Of a stretch of 64,000 bases of DNA, positions 36,686 to 46,352 are shown one piece after another. Every line of letters starts with the position of its first letter. Within the stretch, counting starts at the first letter, position 1. Origin of the DNA: Arenibacter troitsensis (GTDB taxonomy: Bacteria; Bacteroidota; Bacteroidia; Flavobacteriales; Flavobacteriaceae); NCBI RefSeq assembly GCF_900177645.1, contig NZ_FXAO01000007.1, positions 94,016-158,015 on the forward strand, in the 5' to 3' direction. The translations under genes and the position numbers were made by a program. A model generated the notes under the pieces. It was not told where the DNA came from and did not search any database. It was given only the letters and a program-made list of their open reading frames with translations.

Positions 36686-37729
36686 TTATGAAAATGAATT
36701 CCAACCCTGCGCGGTAATAGGAATTTTAGTATTGCTCCTACTAATTAGATGAACGCCTTCACCCTTATCCGTCATATGGCCTACCACCGTAAAATGTGGA
36801 TTGCCCTTTATTTTTGGAAAGTCCTTTTGGTCTATGGTAAACAATAGTTCGTAATCTTCACCGCCACTTAAAGCTACCAATGTGCTGTCCATTTTAAATT
36901 CTTCACATGCCGAAATTACCGTTGGATCCAGCGGAATTTTATCCTCGAATAAATTACAGCCCACCTCACTTTTATCACATAAATGCAAAATTTCGGAGGA
37001 AAGTCCATCACTGATATCGATCATGGAGGTGGGGAGAATCTCCAACTTTTCCAGCAAGCCTTTTATATCCCTTCTGGCTTCTGGCTTCAATTGACGTTCT
37101 ACGATATAGGTGTAGGGAGATAGGTCTGGTTGATTGTTTGGATTTACCTTGAAAACTTCCTTTTCCCTTTCCAAAACCTGTAAACCACAGTAGGCACCGC
37201 CCAAGTCTCCGGAAACAACTAATAGATCGTTGGGTTTGGCCCCATTTCTATATGCTATATTCCCCTCTTCGGCTTCCCCTATGGCAGTTATGCTGATCAA
37301 CATTCCTTTGGTAGAGGAAGTAGTATCTCCGCCTACTAGGTCTACTTTGTAGATTTCACAGGCTAAAGCAACCCCGCTGTAAAATTCTTCCAAGGCTTCC
37401 AATGGAAACCTGTTGGATACGGCTATTGAAACAGTTATTTGGGTGGCCGTGGCGTTCATGGCGTAGATATCGGATAAATTTACCATGACGCTCTTATAGC
37501 CCAAGTGTTTTAAGGGCATATAGCTTAGGTCAAAATGTACTCCTTCTATCAAAAGATCCGTAGATATAACGGCTTTTTTATCCTTAAAATCCAATACGGC
37601 TGCATCATCACCTATACCTTTTATGGTTGATTTATGTTGTAAAGTGATATTTTTGGTAAGATGTTTTATCAATCCAAACTCTCCCAATTGATCCAGTCCC
37701 GTCTTTTCTTGATTCTTGTCTTCTATCAT
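36686..37729 (-). CDS. thiL: Thiamine-monophosphate kinase
   Basis: 347 residues, normal length. ThiL phosphorylates thiamine monophosphate to the cofactor thiamine diphosphate. Visible: GIGDDAAVLDF (nucleotide/Mg binding), STDLLIEGVHFDLSYMP, VDLVGGDTTSS, MIDISDGLSSEILHLC and LSGGEDYELLFTI. The C-terminus is intact (ends GWNSFS), but a diverged second copy of this region follows in the intergenic DNA. No other thiamine genes are in the window. Confidence 0.95.
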   Translation of the reverse strand: MIEDKNQEKTGLDQLGEFGLIKHLTKNITLQHKSTIKGIGDDAAVLDFKDKKAVISTDLLIEGVHFDLSYMPLKHLGYKSVMVNLSDIYAMNATATQITVSIAVSNRFPLEALEEFYSGVALACEIYKVDLVGGDTTSSTKGMLISITAIGEAEEGNIAYRNGAKPNDLLVVSGDLGGAYCGLQVLEREKEVFKVNPNNQPDLSPYTYIVERQLKPEARRDIKGLLEKLEILPTSMIDISDGLSSEILHLCDKSEVGCNLFEDKIPLDPTVISACEEFKMDSTLVALSGGEDYELLFTIDQKDFPKIKGNPHFTVVGHMTDKGEGVHLISRSNTKIPITAQGWNSFS

Positions 37730-37953
37730 GCTGCAAAAATAAGGAGTAAATCCATTATATCCTTAAGAAAGAATTTTTAAGTAAACAATCTTTGGGTTCT
37801 CTTAACTATATGGTTGGGCCAGTGAGTAGGATGGCAGGATGGGATGTGCCATTTTAGGCAATTCGGTAAAAGGTAAAACAAGTATTCAGATAAATGGGAG
37901 TTCCAGAGGCAAGTTATAGAGTTAGTTTTATCCTGTGTTAAGCCATTTCAATT

Positions 37954-38003
37954 AAAAAGCCGGACCCAATTAAGCATGCAAATGTATACTTAAATAGTCC
38001 GGC
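37954..38003 (-). terminator. Terminator after the Gfo/Idh gene
   Basis: GCCGGAC (37959-37965) pairs with GTCCGGC (37997-38003) with an inner TTAAG/CTTAA stem; on the minus strand T5 follows. The rest of the gap (37730-37953) shows no gene. Confidence 0.75.
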
Positions 38004-38030
38004 GTTTTAAATTAATAGCTAATAATTTAT

Positions 38031-39485
38031 CTATCCCAAAGAATATCCTGCCCTGTAATTACGTTTTACGTATTTGTTTGCAGCTTCAAAATTGGTAACC
38101 CTCATATTTTCGGCATCCCATAACAAACGTTTTCTTCCGTTGTATTTTGAGCCTCCCCAGAAGCTGGTTTGATCGGCATTGGGGTCTACTTCAAAATAAG
38201 CCTTTAAGGCCAAGTTGCCTATAAGGATACTTTCGGTAAACGGACCGGCATAATCAAATGAAGAACTGGTTTCGGCATTGCCATAACCGGCAATACAGGC
38301 ATTTACCCATTGTAGGTAGTGGCCTTCCGGTACTCTGGCAATGGTTTCTTCAACTTCGAATTGCTCGTTTAAAGACAATGGTAGCAACCTTGGGTTTGCA
38401 CCATAACAGTCTGCCAATAATTTACCCTTGGTACCAATAAACAGTACGCCACCATCCCAGTTGCCCAAAGCCTCGTCATCGCCCATTTCCTCTGGTCTTT
38501 CCGGTAGAAGTCCGCCGTCCATCCAAGTAACTTTTACAGTGCCTTTGCCATCGGTTCTTGGATAGCTCAGATGTATTTTACTGGAATTGGGGAAACTCTT
38601 AGGATAATCAGCTGTTTCAAATTTTCCTTTAAAGGAATCGGAAACACTACATTCCACTTGGTTAGGATATAATATAGGAAGAATTCTGTAAACCGGATCC
38701 ATAATATGGCAGGCCATATCACCTAATGCCCCTGTTCCAAAATCGGACCAGCCCCTCCAATCAAAAGGAAGATAGGCATCGTTATAATCGCGCATTTCAG
38801 CAGTTCCCAACCAAAGGTCCCAGTTTAAGCCTTTTGGAATTTTGTCTTTTTTAGTTGGTGTTTGCAAGGCTTGTGGCCATATGGCCCTGTTGGTCCAACA
38901 TTTCACCGTGTGGACATCGCCTATAATACCTGTATCATAGAGTTCTTTCATTTTACGGACTCCATCACCAGATCCACCTTGATTGCCCATTTGGGTAACC
39001 ACTTTGAATTTTTTTGCTGCTTCGGTAAGCATTCTAGCTTCCCAAATATCGTGTGTCAAAGGTTTTTGAACGTAGACATGCTTGCCCATGGACATGGCCA
39101 TATAAGCGGCAACGGCATGGTTGTGATCTGGAGTAGATACCGATACGGCATCAATATTATCCTTTTCATTTTCCAACATTTTCCTAAAATCGGCATAGTA
39201 TTTTGCCTTTGGGAACGATTTTCTGGACTCAACAGACTGTCTGTCATCCACATCGCAAAGTCCAACAATATTAACATTGGGACTTTCTGCAAAAGATGCA
39301 ATGTCACTTCTACCTTTACCACCAGCACCAATGCCAGCAATATTTAGTTTGTCACTTGGGGCAACATAACCCGGACCACCCAAAACGTGTCTTGGGACGA
39401 TCATAAATCCGGCAGTTGCCAAGCCGGTACCTTTAATAAAATCTCTTCTCGAATTGTTACTAAATGCGGTCTTTTTTTTGGACAT
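38031..39485 (-). CDS. Tat-exported Gfo/Idh/MocA oxidoreductase
   Basis: 484 residues. The N-terminus has a twin-arginine signal (SRRDFIKG, 12-19, then a hydrophobic stretch). The NAD(P)-binding Rossmann loop GIGAGGKGRSDI follows; VQKPLTHDIWEA replaces the usual EKP motif with QKP, and the C-terminal half is the alpha/beta sugar-binding domain. Such secreted members in Bacteroidota carry a bound cofactor and act on sugars or glycosides. The divergent neighbour is a large cytochrome-containing lipoprotein, so the two may share a substrate; that is inference. Confidence 0.88.
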   Translation of the reverse strand: MSKKKTAFSNNSRRDFIKGTGLATAGFMIVPRHVLGGPGYVAPSDKLNIAGIGAGGKGRSDIASFAESPNVNIVGLCDVDDRQSVESRKSFPKAKYYADFRKMLENEKDNIDAVSVSTPDHNHAVAAYMAMSMGKHVYVQKPLTHDIWEARMLTEAAKKFKVVTQMGNQGGSGDGVRKMKELYDTGIIGDVHTVKCWTNRAIWPQALQTPTKKDKIPKGLNWDLWLGTAEMRDYNDAYLPFDWRGWSDFGTGALGDMACHIMDPVYRILPILYPNQVECSVSDSFKGKFETADYPKSFPNSSKIHLSYPRTDGKGTVKVTWMDGGLLPERPEEMGDDEALGNWDGGVLFIGTKGKLLADCYGANPRLLPLSLNEQFEVEETIARVPEGHYLQWVNACIAGYGNAETSSSFDYAGPFTESILIGNLALKAYFEVDPNADQTSFWGGSKYNGRKRLLWDAENMRVTNFEAANKYVKRNYRAGYSLG

Positions 39486-39794
39486 AATTTTTGAAAGTTT
39501 TCTATTTTTTTAAAATGGATTTGAATTTAAATTAATTTTCTGTAATCTACATAAAGATGTTTTAATAAAATTCTATATATTTTGTTAATTTATCAATTAT
39601 TGCCTTGTAGCAGTTTCTCCGAGTAGGATTCCAAATAGGTTTAAATAGTAGTTTAACCGTAAAAATATGGATTGGAAATGTATTTTATAGCATAAATTTA
39701 CTTCAAATTTTAATCGTTTAAGCAAATACCTTCTATTTGGCAAACTTATTATATCTTGTATTTTTATTATACTTAAAGTATTTATAGAATAGAA
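39486..39794. other. AT-rich divergent intergenic region
   Basis: Separates the Gfo/Idh gene from the 977-residue lipoprotein gene and should hold both promoters. The palindrome ATACTTAAAGTAT lies about 20 bases before the lipoprotein start and could be an operator. No -33/-7 pair convincingly fits either gene. Confidence 0.4.
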
Positions 39795-42728
39795 ATGAAA
39801 AACACTATTTTCCCCCGCCTGCCTATTATCTTATTTCTGACAGTTCTTAATTTTTCATGTGAGCATAAGGTGGACTATGATCGACCCGTTGACACGTGGG
39901 TGTTTAGATCGGTCATGGATAAACAGCCACGAATGTTGACAGTGGCCTTGAACAAGGATTTGTATACCTGTTACAACCTGCAGTCCGGGAATTTATACAA
40001 AGTTTGGAAAGGAGGGGTTAATTATGAGGGCGCCGTTTACACCACCGCACACGGTATTCAACCCACAAGTTTTGGTTTTCCCTATGTGCAGGATGATTCC
40101 CAACAAACACAATGGCGGATAAAAGGCCCTGATGGGGTGGAAATTCCAGAAATCAATTATTTGGGTTATTCCCTTATTAATGGTCAAGTTGGAATAAACA
40201 TTGAATTGATATCTAAAGCGGGGAAGTCGGTAAAGATTCGTGAAATTCCGGAGTACGACTTAGAAGAAGGTCGTTCGGGATTGGTAAGGAGCTTTACGGT
40301 ATTTGAAGGTACTTCCAATGATCTGGTACCGCTTTTGCTTTATAACACAGACAATGAATTGGTGTATAAAGAGGTCCTGAAAGGGGGAGAAAGGGAGGAA
40401 GATTACAATGGATTGCTACTTTCCAAAAATACCGTGGTAAAGACGTATTTTAATCCTGTACCTGAAGATTGGACACCAGCAGCAGTAGATGACCTGGGAA
40501 TGATCTCGGTTGGCAGAAAAATAGTGGAGGGTAGCGATTGTAGTGCCTGTCATCTCCAAAAAGAAAACTTGGTAGGACCTGCATATGATTCCATTGCCAA
40601 GAGATATCCTTTTAATTGGGCATCTGTTGATGCCCTGGCGGATAAAGTTAGACTTGGCGGAACTGGTAATTGGGGCACAACGGCCATGTCTGCCCATCCT
40701 GATATATCTAGGTCCGAAGCACAGAATATGGCCTATTATATTTTATCATTGGATGGTGAGCCCGAACCTGAAGAAAGGGTGGTGGATATTGCCTTGAACA
40801 CGCCCGATATCATTTTTGACTTGGATAACGAAGATAGAAGGGGTGCCAATAAAAATGTAAAACAGGCCGGGGCGGCAGTAAGTTTATACTTGGTAAATGA
40901 CAGTGGGGATCTGTATGAAGACCTTACCAAGAGTACCATGCCCATTTTAAATGGGGTAGCACCAGCGATTCATTTACCAACTTCAGGGGTGCTGGGAGAA
41001 ATTAATGAACATTTCTATATGGAGTTTAAAGGGTTTATAAAATCTGATGAAAGGATTCATAAAACCTTTAGGCTTATAAGTGATGATGGTTCGGTATTAA
41101 AGCTTAATGGTTCAGAAATAATTGATAACAGAGGTGATCATGGTGCTGAGGCCGTAAACGCTAAGGCAATTTTGGAAAAGGGATGGAACGAATTCTTGCT
41201 ACAATTTCAGCAAGGTGGCGGAGGTTATGGACTTTCGCTGCAATGGTCAGATGATGGGGAGCAGTTTACGGTGGTCCCGGATTCCGTATTTTATCACGAA
41301 GCCAGTGCTTTTCGGAAATTATTGCCCTATGTTTCAAAAAGAGCCAGTACTGTTCCCGGAGACCAAATGCCTTTGAATGCAGTGCACCCCTCATTCGACA
41401 TGTTTCAGGCCAAACCCTCGGAATTTCATCCACGGATAGGAGGTATAGATTTTATCGATAAGGAGAAAATGGTCATCTGTACCTGGGATGCCTCCGGCTC
41501 CGTGTATATTTTGAAAAATTACAATACGGAAGACCCTGAATCTATTGAAGTTAAGCAAATAGCCAAAGGTTTGGCCGAGCCTTTGGGCATTAAAATGGTA
41601 GATGGGGAACTATATGTTCTGCAAAAACAGGAACTTACCAAGTTGATAGATACCGATGGTGATGAGATAATAGACGAATACCAAAAAGTATGTGATTCCT
41701 GGAACGTTACCTCTCATTATCATGAATTTGCCTTTGGATTGGTCTATAAAGAGGGTAGTTTTTATGCTACATTGGCAACGGACCTAGGTTCGGAATTTAA
41801 AGAAGTAAAGGATAGGGGAAAGGTAGTAAGAATAAGTAAGGACGGAAGTGAAGTGGAAGTGATAGCCGAAGGGTTTAGAACCCCCAATGGTATTGCAGAA
41901 GGACCCGATAGTGCCCTTTATGTGGCGGACAACCAGGGTAATTGGATACCCACAAGTAAGATTGTACGGGTGGAAAAGGGTAAATTTTATGGTTTTAAAC
42001 ATGCAGATTGGGAGCGGGTAAAGGATTATAAGGAAGATCCTCCACTGGTTTGGCTTCCACATGGCGAAATTAGCAATTCCCCTAGTCAACCTGCCATTTT
42101 GAATATCGGACCGTATAAGGATCAAATGATCCACGGGGATGTTACCCACGGAGGCATTAAAAGGGTATTTATTGATGAGGTTGACGGTGTAAAACAGGGT
42201 GCTGTTTTTCGTTTTATTCAGGGATTGGACGCCGGGATCAACAGGACGGTCTGGGGACCCGATGGCAATCTGTATGCCGGCGGAGTGGGCTCTGGTGGAA
42301 ATTGGAGGCATGAGGGGCGACTTTGGTATGCCCTACATCGTTTTAAGTACAATGAAAAATCCACTTTTGAAATGTTGGCGGTCAGGGCCAAAGGCAATGG
42401 TATGGAAATTGAGTTTACGGAACCCATAGCCAATGATGCATTGGTGGATATTGATGCTTTTGAGGTGGATCAATTTTATTATGAAGCAACGGAGGACTAC
42501 GGTGGACCAAAATTGGGATTGGAAAGGCTCAAAATCAAATCCATTCAGCTTGCCGGGGATAGGAAAAAGATATTTTTGGAGATTGATGGCATAGAAGAAA
42601 ACAGGGTGGTTTATATACATATTACAAAGCCCCTTAAAGACGAAAAGAACCGGTCGCTGTGGTCAACGGAAGCTTGGTACACCATGACCAAAAAGCCTTT
42701 GGATAGCCCTGGAAATATAAACCCATAA
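39795..42728 (+). CDS. Multidomain lipoprotein: cytochrome c, PA14-like and beta-propeller
   Basis: 977 residues. Lipobox LNFSC (Cys22). A c-type heme site CSACH (249-253) with a later MSAHP as possible Met ligand forms a monoheme cytochrome at about 235-320. A PA14-like domain follows (HKTFRLISDDGSVLKLNGSE, about 405-500). The C-terminal half resembles a glucose/sorbosone dehydrogenase-type propeller (IAEGFRTPNGIAEGPDSALY, NRTVWGPDGNLYAGG). This arrangement suggests a periplasmic sugar or polyol oxidase passing electrons to its own heme. It is divergent from a Tat-exported oxidoreductase. Confidence 0.8.
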   Translation: MKNTIFPRLPIILFLTVLNFSCEHKVDYDRPVDTWVFRSVMDKQPRMLTVALNKDLYTCYNLQSGNLYKVWKGGVNYEGAVYTTAHGIQPTSFGFPYVQDDSQQTQWRIKGPDGVEIPEINYLGYSLINGQVGINIELISKAGKSVKIREIPEYDLEEGRSGLVRSFTVFEGTSNDLVPLLLYNTDNELVYKEVLKGGEREEDYNGLLLSKNTVVKTYFNPVPEDWTPAAVDDLGMISVGRKIVEGSDCSACHLQKENLVGPAYDSIAKRYPFNWASVDALADKVRLGGTGNWGTTAMSAHPDISRSEAQNMAYYILSLDGEPEPEERVVDIALNTPDIIFDLDNEDRRGANKNVKQAGAAVSLYLVNDSGDLYEDLTKSTMPILNGVAPAIHLPTSGVLGEINEHFYMEFKGFIKSDERIHKTFRLISDDGSVLKLNGSEIIDNRGDHGAEAVNAKAILEKGWNEFLLQFQQGGGGYGLSLQWSDDGEQFTVVPDSVFYHEASAFRKLLPYVSKRASTVPGDQMPLNAVHPSFDMFQAKPSEFHPRIGGIDFIDKEKMVICTWDASGSVYILKNYNTEDPESIEVKQIAKGLAEPLGIKMVDGELYVLQKQELTKLIDTDGDEIIDEYQKVCDSWNVTSHYHEFAFGLVYKEGSFYATLATDLGSEFKEVKDRGKVVRISKDGSEVEVIAEGFRTPNGIAEGPDSALYVADNQGNWIPTSKIVRVEKGKFYGFKHADWERVKDYKEDPPLVWLPHGEISNSPSQPAILNIGPYKDQMIHGDVTHGGIKRVFIDEVDGVKQGAVFRFIQGLDAGINRTVWGPDGNLYAGGVGSGGNWRHEGRLWYALHRFKYNEKSTFEMLAVRAKGNGMEIEFTEPIANDALVDIDAFEVDQFYYEATEDYGGPKLGLERLKIKSIQLAGDRKKIFLEIDGIEENRVVYIHITKPLKDEKNRSLWSTEAWYTMTKKPLDSPGNINP

Positions 42729-43122
42729 AATTTAGGGGCTAAGGAGCCTAGGGATTTGGTGCCTATAGAAGGAGCAATCTGGGTTAGTCTTTACAGAATG
42801 GGGTCTATGGGTCTTTAACGGAGGTCAAAAAATAATCTTCAATAGATAATAAATAGTTTCCATAAGGGTTAAAATTGCACATTTTTTTTATGGGGAATCA
42901 CGCAACTTGGGCCGTGATAATGGGTTAAGGACCATAGTTTCCAATAAAAATTCCCGACATGTTACCCGGAACGTTTTACCTGAAATAAAAAGTCTCCTGT
43001 AATTATTCTATCGGCCATAAGAAATTTTGATTTGGCTATTCGTTATATTAATGTTAGGAAATATGGTAAAACCCTACTTATGTACTATATTTGTAAACTA
43101 TTTAGATTAAATCCAATTAAGA
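42729..43122 (+). promoter_or_regulatory. suf operon upstream region with -7 box
   Basis: 394 bases without a gene. TATATTTG at 43086-43093 matches TAnnTTTG and lies 30 bases before the sufA ATG. No clean -33 box was found, which may indicate regulator dependence. A small TCACG/CGTGA hairpin lies near 42900. No coding remnant was detected. Confidence 0.5.
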
Positions 43123-43452
43123 ATGATTAAAGTATCTGAAACAGCTAAGCAGAGGGTTATGGCCCTAATGGCCGAAGGAGGCTTTGATGCCAGCAAGGAT
43201 TACGTGCGGGTAGGTGTTAAAAGCGGAGGTTGCAGTGGATTGTCCTATGAGCTTAATTTTGATAATAAGACCACGGAAACCGATAAAATTTTTGAGGATA
43301 ACGCAGTGCGTATTGTAGTGGATAAAAAAAGTTTTCTTTATCTGGTTGGTACGGTGCTGGAATATTCCGGGGGACTCAATGGCAAAGGATTTGTTTTTAA
43401 TAATCCCAATGCCCAAAGGACCTGCGGATGTGGAGAGAGCTTCTCTCTTTAA
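43123..43452 (+). CDS. sufA: A-type Fe-S carrier SufA/IscA
   Basis: 109 residues with the three conserved cysteines of A-type carriers: GGCSGLSY (Cys37) and CGCGESFSL (Cys101, Cys103). Receives assembled clusters from SufBCD and passes them to apo-proteins. It is 98 bases upstream of sufB and heads the operon. Confidence 0.95.
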   Translation: MIKVSETAKQRVMALMAEGGFDASKDYVRVGVKSGGCSGLSYELNFDNKTTETDKIFEDNAVRIVVDKKSFLYLVGTVLEYSGGLNGKGFVFNNPNAQRTCGCGESFSL

Positions 43453-43550
43453 TGTAACAATGATGTAAAATTTTATATGTACCCATGTGTACATAAGGGA
43501 TGTAAGTAATTAACCAATTGTTACATTGAACAATTGTTAAATTAGGAAGA

Positions 43551-44996
43551 ATGGCATATACAGAGGAAGAATTAAAGAAAGAACTGGAGACCAAAGAGTA
43601 TGAATATGGTTTCTACACGGATATAGAATCGGATACCTTTCCCAATGGTCTAAACGAGGAAATAGTAATCGCTATTTCCAAAAAGAAGGAAGAACCCGAA
43701 TGGATGACCTTATGGCGATTGGAATCCTTTAAGATTTGGAAGGAAATGGTAGAGCCCGAATGGGCAAATGTTAAATATAAGAAACCTGATTTTCAGGCCA
43801 TTTCCTATTATTCCGCACCAAATAAGAAACCGAAGTACGATAGTTTGGACGAGGTAGATCCGGAATTACTGGACACCTTCAAAAAATTGGGTATTTCTTT
43901 GGACGAACAAAAGAAGTTGGCCGGGGTGGCCGTAGATATCGTAATGGATTCTGTATCGGTTGCCACCACATTTAAAAAGACGCTTGCCGAAAAGGGAATT
44001 ATATTTTGCTCCATTTCAGAGGCCATTAAGGAGCACCCTGAACTGGTCAAAAAATATATAGGTTCTGTAGTTCCGCAAAAGGACAATTTTTATGCAGCTT
44101 TGAACTCTGCGGTTTTTTCCGATGGGTCTTTCTGTTATATCCCAAAAGGCGTTCGGTGCCCTATGGAACTTTCCACTTATTTTAGAATCAATCAGGCTGG
44201 AACAGGACAATTCGAAAGAACTCTTGTAATTGCCGATCAAGGCAGTTATGTAAGTTATTTGGAAGGCTGTACCGCCCCTTCTCGAGATGAAAATCAATTG
44301 CATGCCGCAGTGGTAGAATTGATCGCATTGGACGATGCCGAAATAAAGTATTCCACAGTGCAAAACTGGTTCCCGGGAAATAAGGAAGGTCAAGGTGGTG
44401 TTTACAATTTTGTAACCAAAAGGGGATTGTGCGAAAAGAATGCAAAAATATCATGGACACAGGTAGAAACCGGTTCTGCAGTTACTTGGAAATATCCATC
44501 ATGTATACTTAAAGGGGACAATTCCATTGGGGAATTCTATTCCATAGCCGTAACCAATAATTATCAACAGGCGGATACCGGTACCAAAATGATCCACCTA
44601 GGAAAAAATACCAAGAGTACTATTATTTCCAAGGGTATCTCGGCCGGGAAGTCCCAAAACAGTTACCGAGGTTTGGTACAGGTGAACAGTAGGGCGGATA
44701 ATGCCCGGAACTTTTCCCAATGTGATTCCTTGCTTATGGGTAACGAATGTGGGGCACATACATTCCCATATATAGAAGTAAAGAACAAGTCCGCACAAAT
44801 AGAACATGAGGCCACAACCAGTAAGATAGGGGAGGACCAGATATTCTATTGCAATCAACGGGGAATAGATACGGAAAAGGCAATTGCCTTGATCGTAAAT
44901 GGTTTTAGTAAGGAAGTACTCAATAAATTACCAATGGAATTTGCGGTGGAAGCCCAGAAACTATTGGAAATAAGTTTGGAAGGTTCTGTAGGATAA
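43551..44996 (+). CDS. sufB: Fe-S assembly scaffold SufB
   Basis: 481 residues, full length. Typical segments: [56 protein letters not shown] and [20 protein letters not shown]. SufB forms the cluster-building core with SufC and SufD. The gap to sufC is 132 bases, larger than others in the operon, without a visible terminator. Confidence 0.97.
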   Translation: MAYTEEELKKELETKEYEYGFYTDIESDTFPNGLNEEIVIAISKKKEEPEWMTLWRLESFKIWKEMVEPEWANVKYKKPDFQAISYYSAPNKKPKYDSLDEVDPELLDTFKKLGISLDEQKKLAGVAVDIVMDSVSVATTFKKTLAEKGIIFCSISEAIKEHPELVKKYIGSVVPQKDNFYAALNSAVFSDGSFCYIPKGVRCPMELSTYFRINQAGTGQFERTLVIADQGSYVSYLEGCTAPSRDENQLHAAVVELIALDDAEIKYSTVQNWFPGNKEGQGGVYNFVTKRGLCEKNAKISWTQVETGSAVTWKYPSCILKGDNSIGEFYSIAVTNNYQQADTGTKMIHLGKNTKSTIISKGISAGKSQNSYRGLVQVNSRADNARNFSQCDSLLMGNECGAHTFPYIEVKNKSAQIEHEATTSKIGEDQIFYCNQRGIDTEKAIALIVNGFSKEVLNKLPMEFAVEAQKLLEISLEGSVG

Positions 44997-45128
44997 CAGA
45001 AATCCCGTAATAGATAAGTGGGATCTTTAGACATAGGGAGAACACTACTATTTCTTTACACATAAAAAGAAGATTATAATAAAATGCCGAAGGCGCCCAA
45101 TTATTTTAAATAATTAGAATTAAGAACA

Positions 45129-45881
45129 ATGCTGAAAATTAACAACTTACACGCTAGAGTAGAGGATAAGGAGATATTAAAGGGAATAAACCTAACGGTA
45201 AATGCAGGGGAAGTACATGCCATTATGGGACCGAACGGTTCAGGGAAAAGCACCTTGGCGGCCGTAATTGCCGGGAAGGAAGAATTTGAGGTTACCGAAG
45301 GAGAGGTGTTTTTGGAGGGAGAAAATCTGGAAGACACATCACCAGAGGACAGGGCACATAAGGGAGTATTTCTATCTTTTCAGTATCCTGTTGAAATACC
45401 AGGTGTTTCGGTCACCAATTTCATGAAAACAGCTATCAATGAATCCAGAAAGGCCAAGGGATTGGAAGATATGCCAGCCAAGGATATGTTGAAATTGATT
45501 CGTGAGAAATCGGAATTGTTGGAAATTGACAGAAAATTTTTGTCGCGCTCTTTAAATGAAGGCTTTTCAGGAGGAGAGAAAAAGCGTAACGAGATTTTTC
45601 AAATGGCCATGTTGGAACCCAAATTAGCTATTTTGGATGAAACGGATTCCGGTTTGGATATTGATGCCTTGCGTATCGTGGCCAATGGGGTAAATAAATT
45701 AAAGAGTAAGGATAACGCGGTTATAGTTATTACCCACTACCAGCGTTTATTGGAATACATTGTACCTGATTTTGTGCATGTATTGCACAACGGAAAAATC
45801 GTAAAATCGGGGAACAAGGACCTTGCTTTGGAATTGGAAGAAAAAGGGTACGATTGGTTGAAACAGGAAACTGTGATATAG
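45129..45881 (+). CDS. sufC: Fe-S assembly ATPase SufC
   Basis: 250 residues, an ABC-type ATPase without membrane partners. Walker A GPNGSGKST, the Q-loop region SFQYPVEIPGVS, the signature LNEGFSGGEKKRNEI and Walker B LAILDETDSGLD are all present. It drives conformational change in SufBCD. Next on the operon comes an inserted four-helix-bundle gene, then sufD. Confidence 0.97.
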   Translation: MLKINNLHARVEDKEILKGINLTVNAGEVHAIMGPNGSGKSTLAAVIAGKEEFEVTEGEVFLEGENLEDTSPEDRAHKGVFLSFQYPVEIPGVSVTNFMKTAINESRKAKGLEDMPAKDMLKLIREKSELLEIDRKFLSRSLNEGFSGGEKKRNEIFQMAMLEPKLAILDETDSGLDIDALRIVANGVNKLKSKDNAVIVITHYQRLLEYIVPDFVHVLHNGKIVKSGNKDLALELEEKGYDWLKQETVI

Positions 45882-45941
45882 TTATAAGGTTCAATGTTGA
45901 AAGTTTGAAAGTCAAAATTGCGTTCTACTTATAGAATTGAA

Positions 45942-46304
45942 ATGGCCAAGATAAATTCGTTTGAGGAAATAAATGCTTGGAAAGAGAGTAGAGATTTCAA
46001 CAAGGTAATTTATGGCTTGACGAATAAGGGTGAATTTGAAAAGGATTTTGATTTAAAGAGACAGATTAGGAGAGCTTCAGTATCAATAAGTTCCAATATT
46101 GCGGAAGGGTTTGAAAGAAATACAAATAAGGAATTTATTCACTTCCTGTACATTTCAAAGGCCTCTGCGGGAGAGGTGAGATCACAATTGTATTTAGCAA
46201 TGGATTTGGGGTATTTGGAGGAGAAGGAGTTTATTTTATTAAAGGAAAAAATTGAAAACATATCTAAAATGTTAAGTGGGTTTATAAAGTATCTGGATAA
46301 GTAA
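45942..46304 (+). CDS. Four-helix-bundle protein (23S-IVP family) inside the suf operon
   Basis: 120 residues from ATG 45942 (MAKINSFEEINAWKESRDF), the usual family N-terminus; an upstream TTG (45918) is less likely. KRQIRRASVSISSNIAEGFE and FIHFLYISKASAGEVRSQ are family hallmarks. It is intact and lies 60 bases after sufC and 48 bases before sufD, so it should be co-transcribed. It differs clearly in sequence from the copies at 21785 and 26527. Confidence 0.92.
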   Translation: MAKINSFEEINAWKESRDFNKVIYGLTNKGEFEKDFDLKRQIRRASVSISSNIAEGFERNTNKEFIHFLYISKASAGEVRSQLYLAMDLGYLEEKEFILLKEKIENISKMLSGFIKYLDK

Positions 46305-46352
46305 ACAAGGCACTTTATAACGTTTAACATTTAGACATTACAACTTGTGAAA

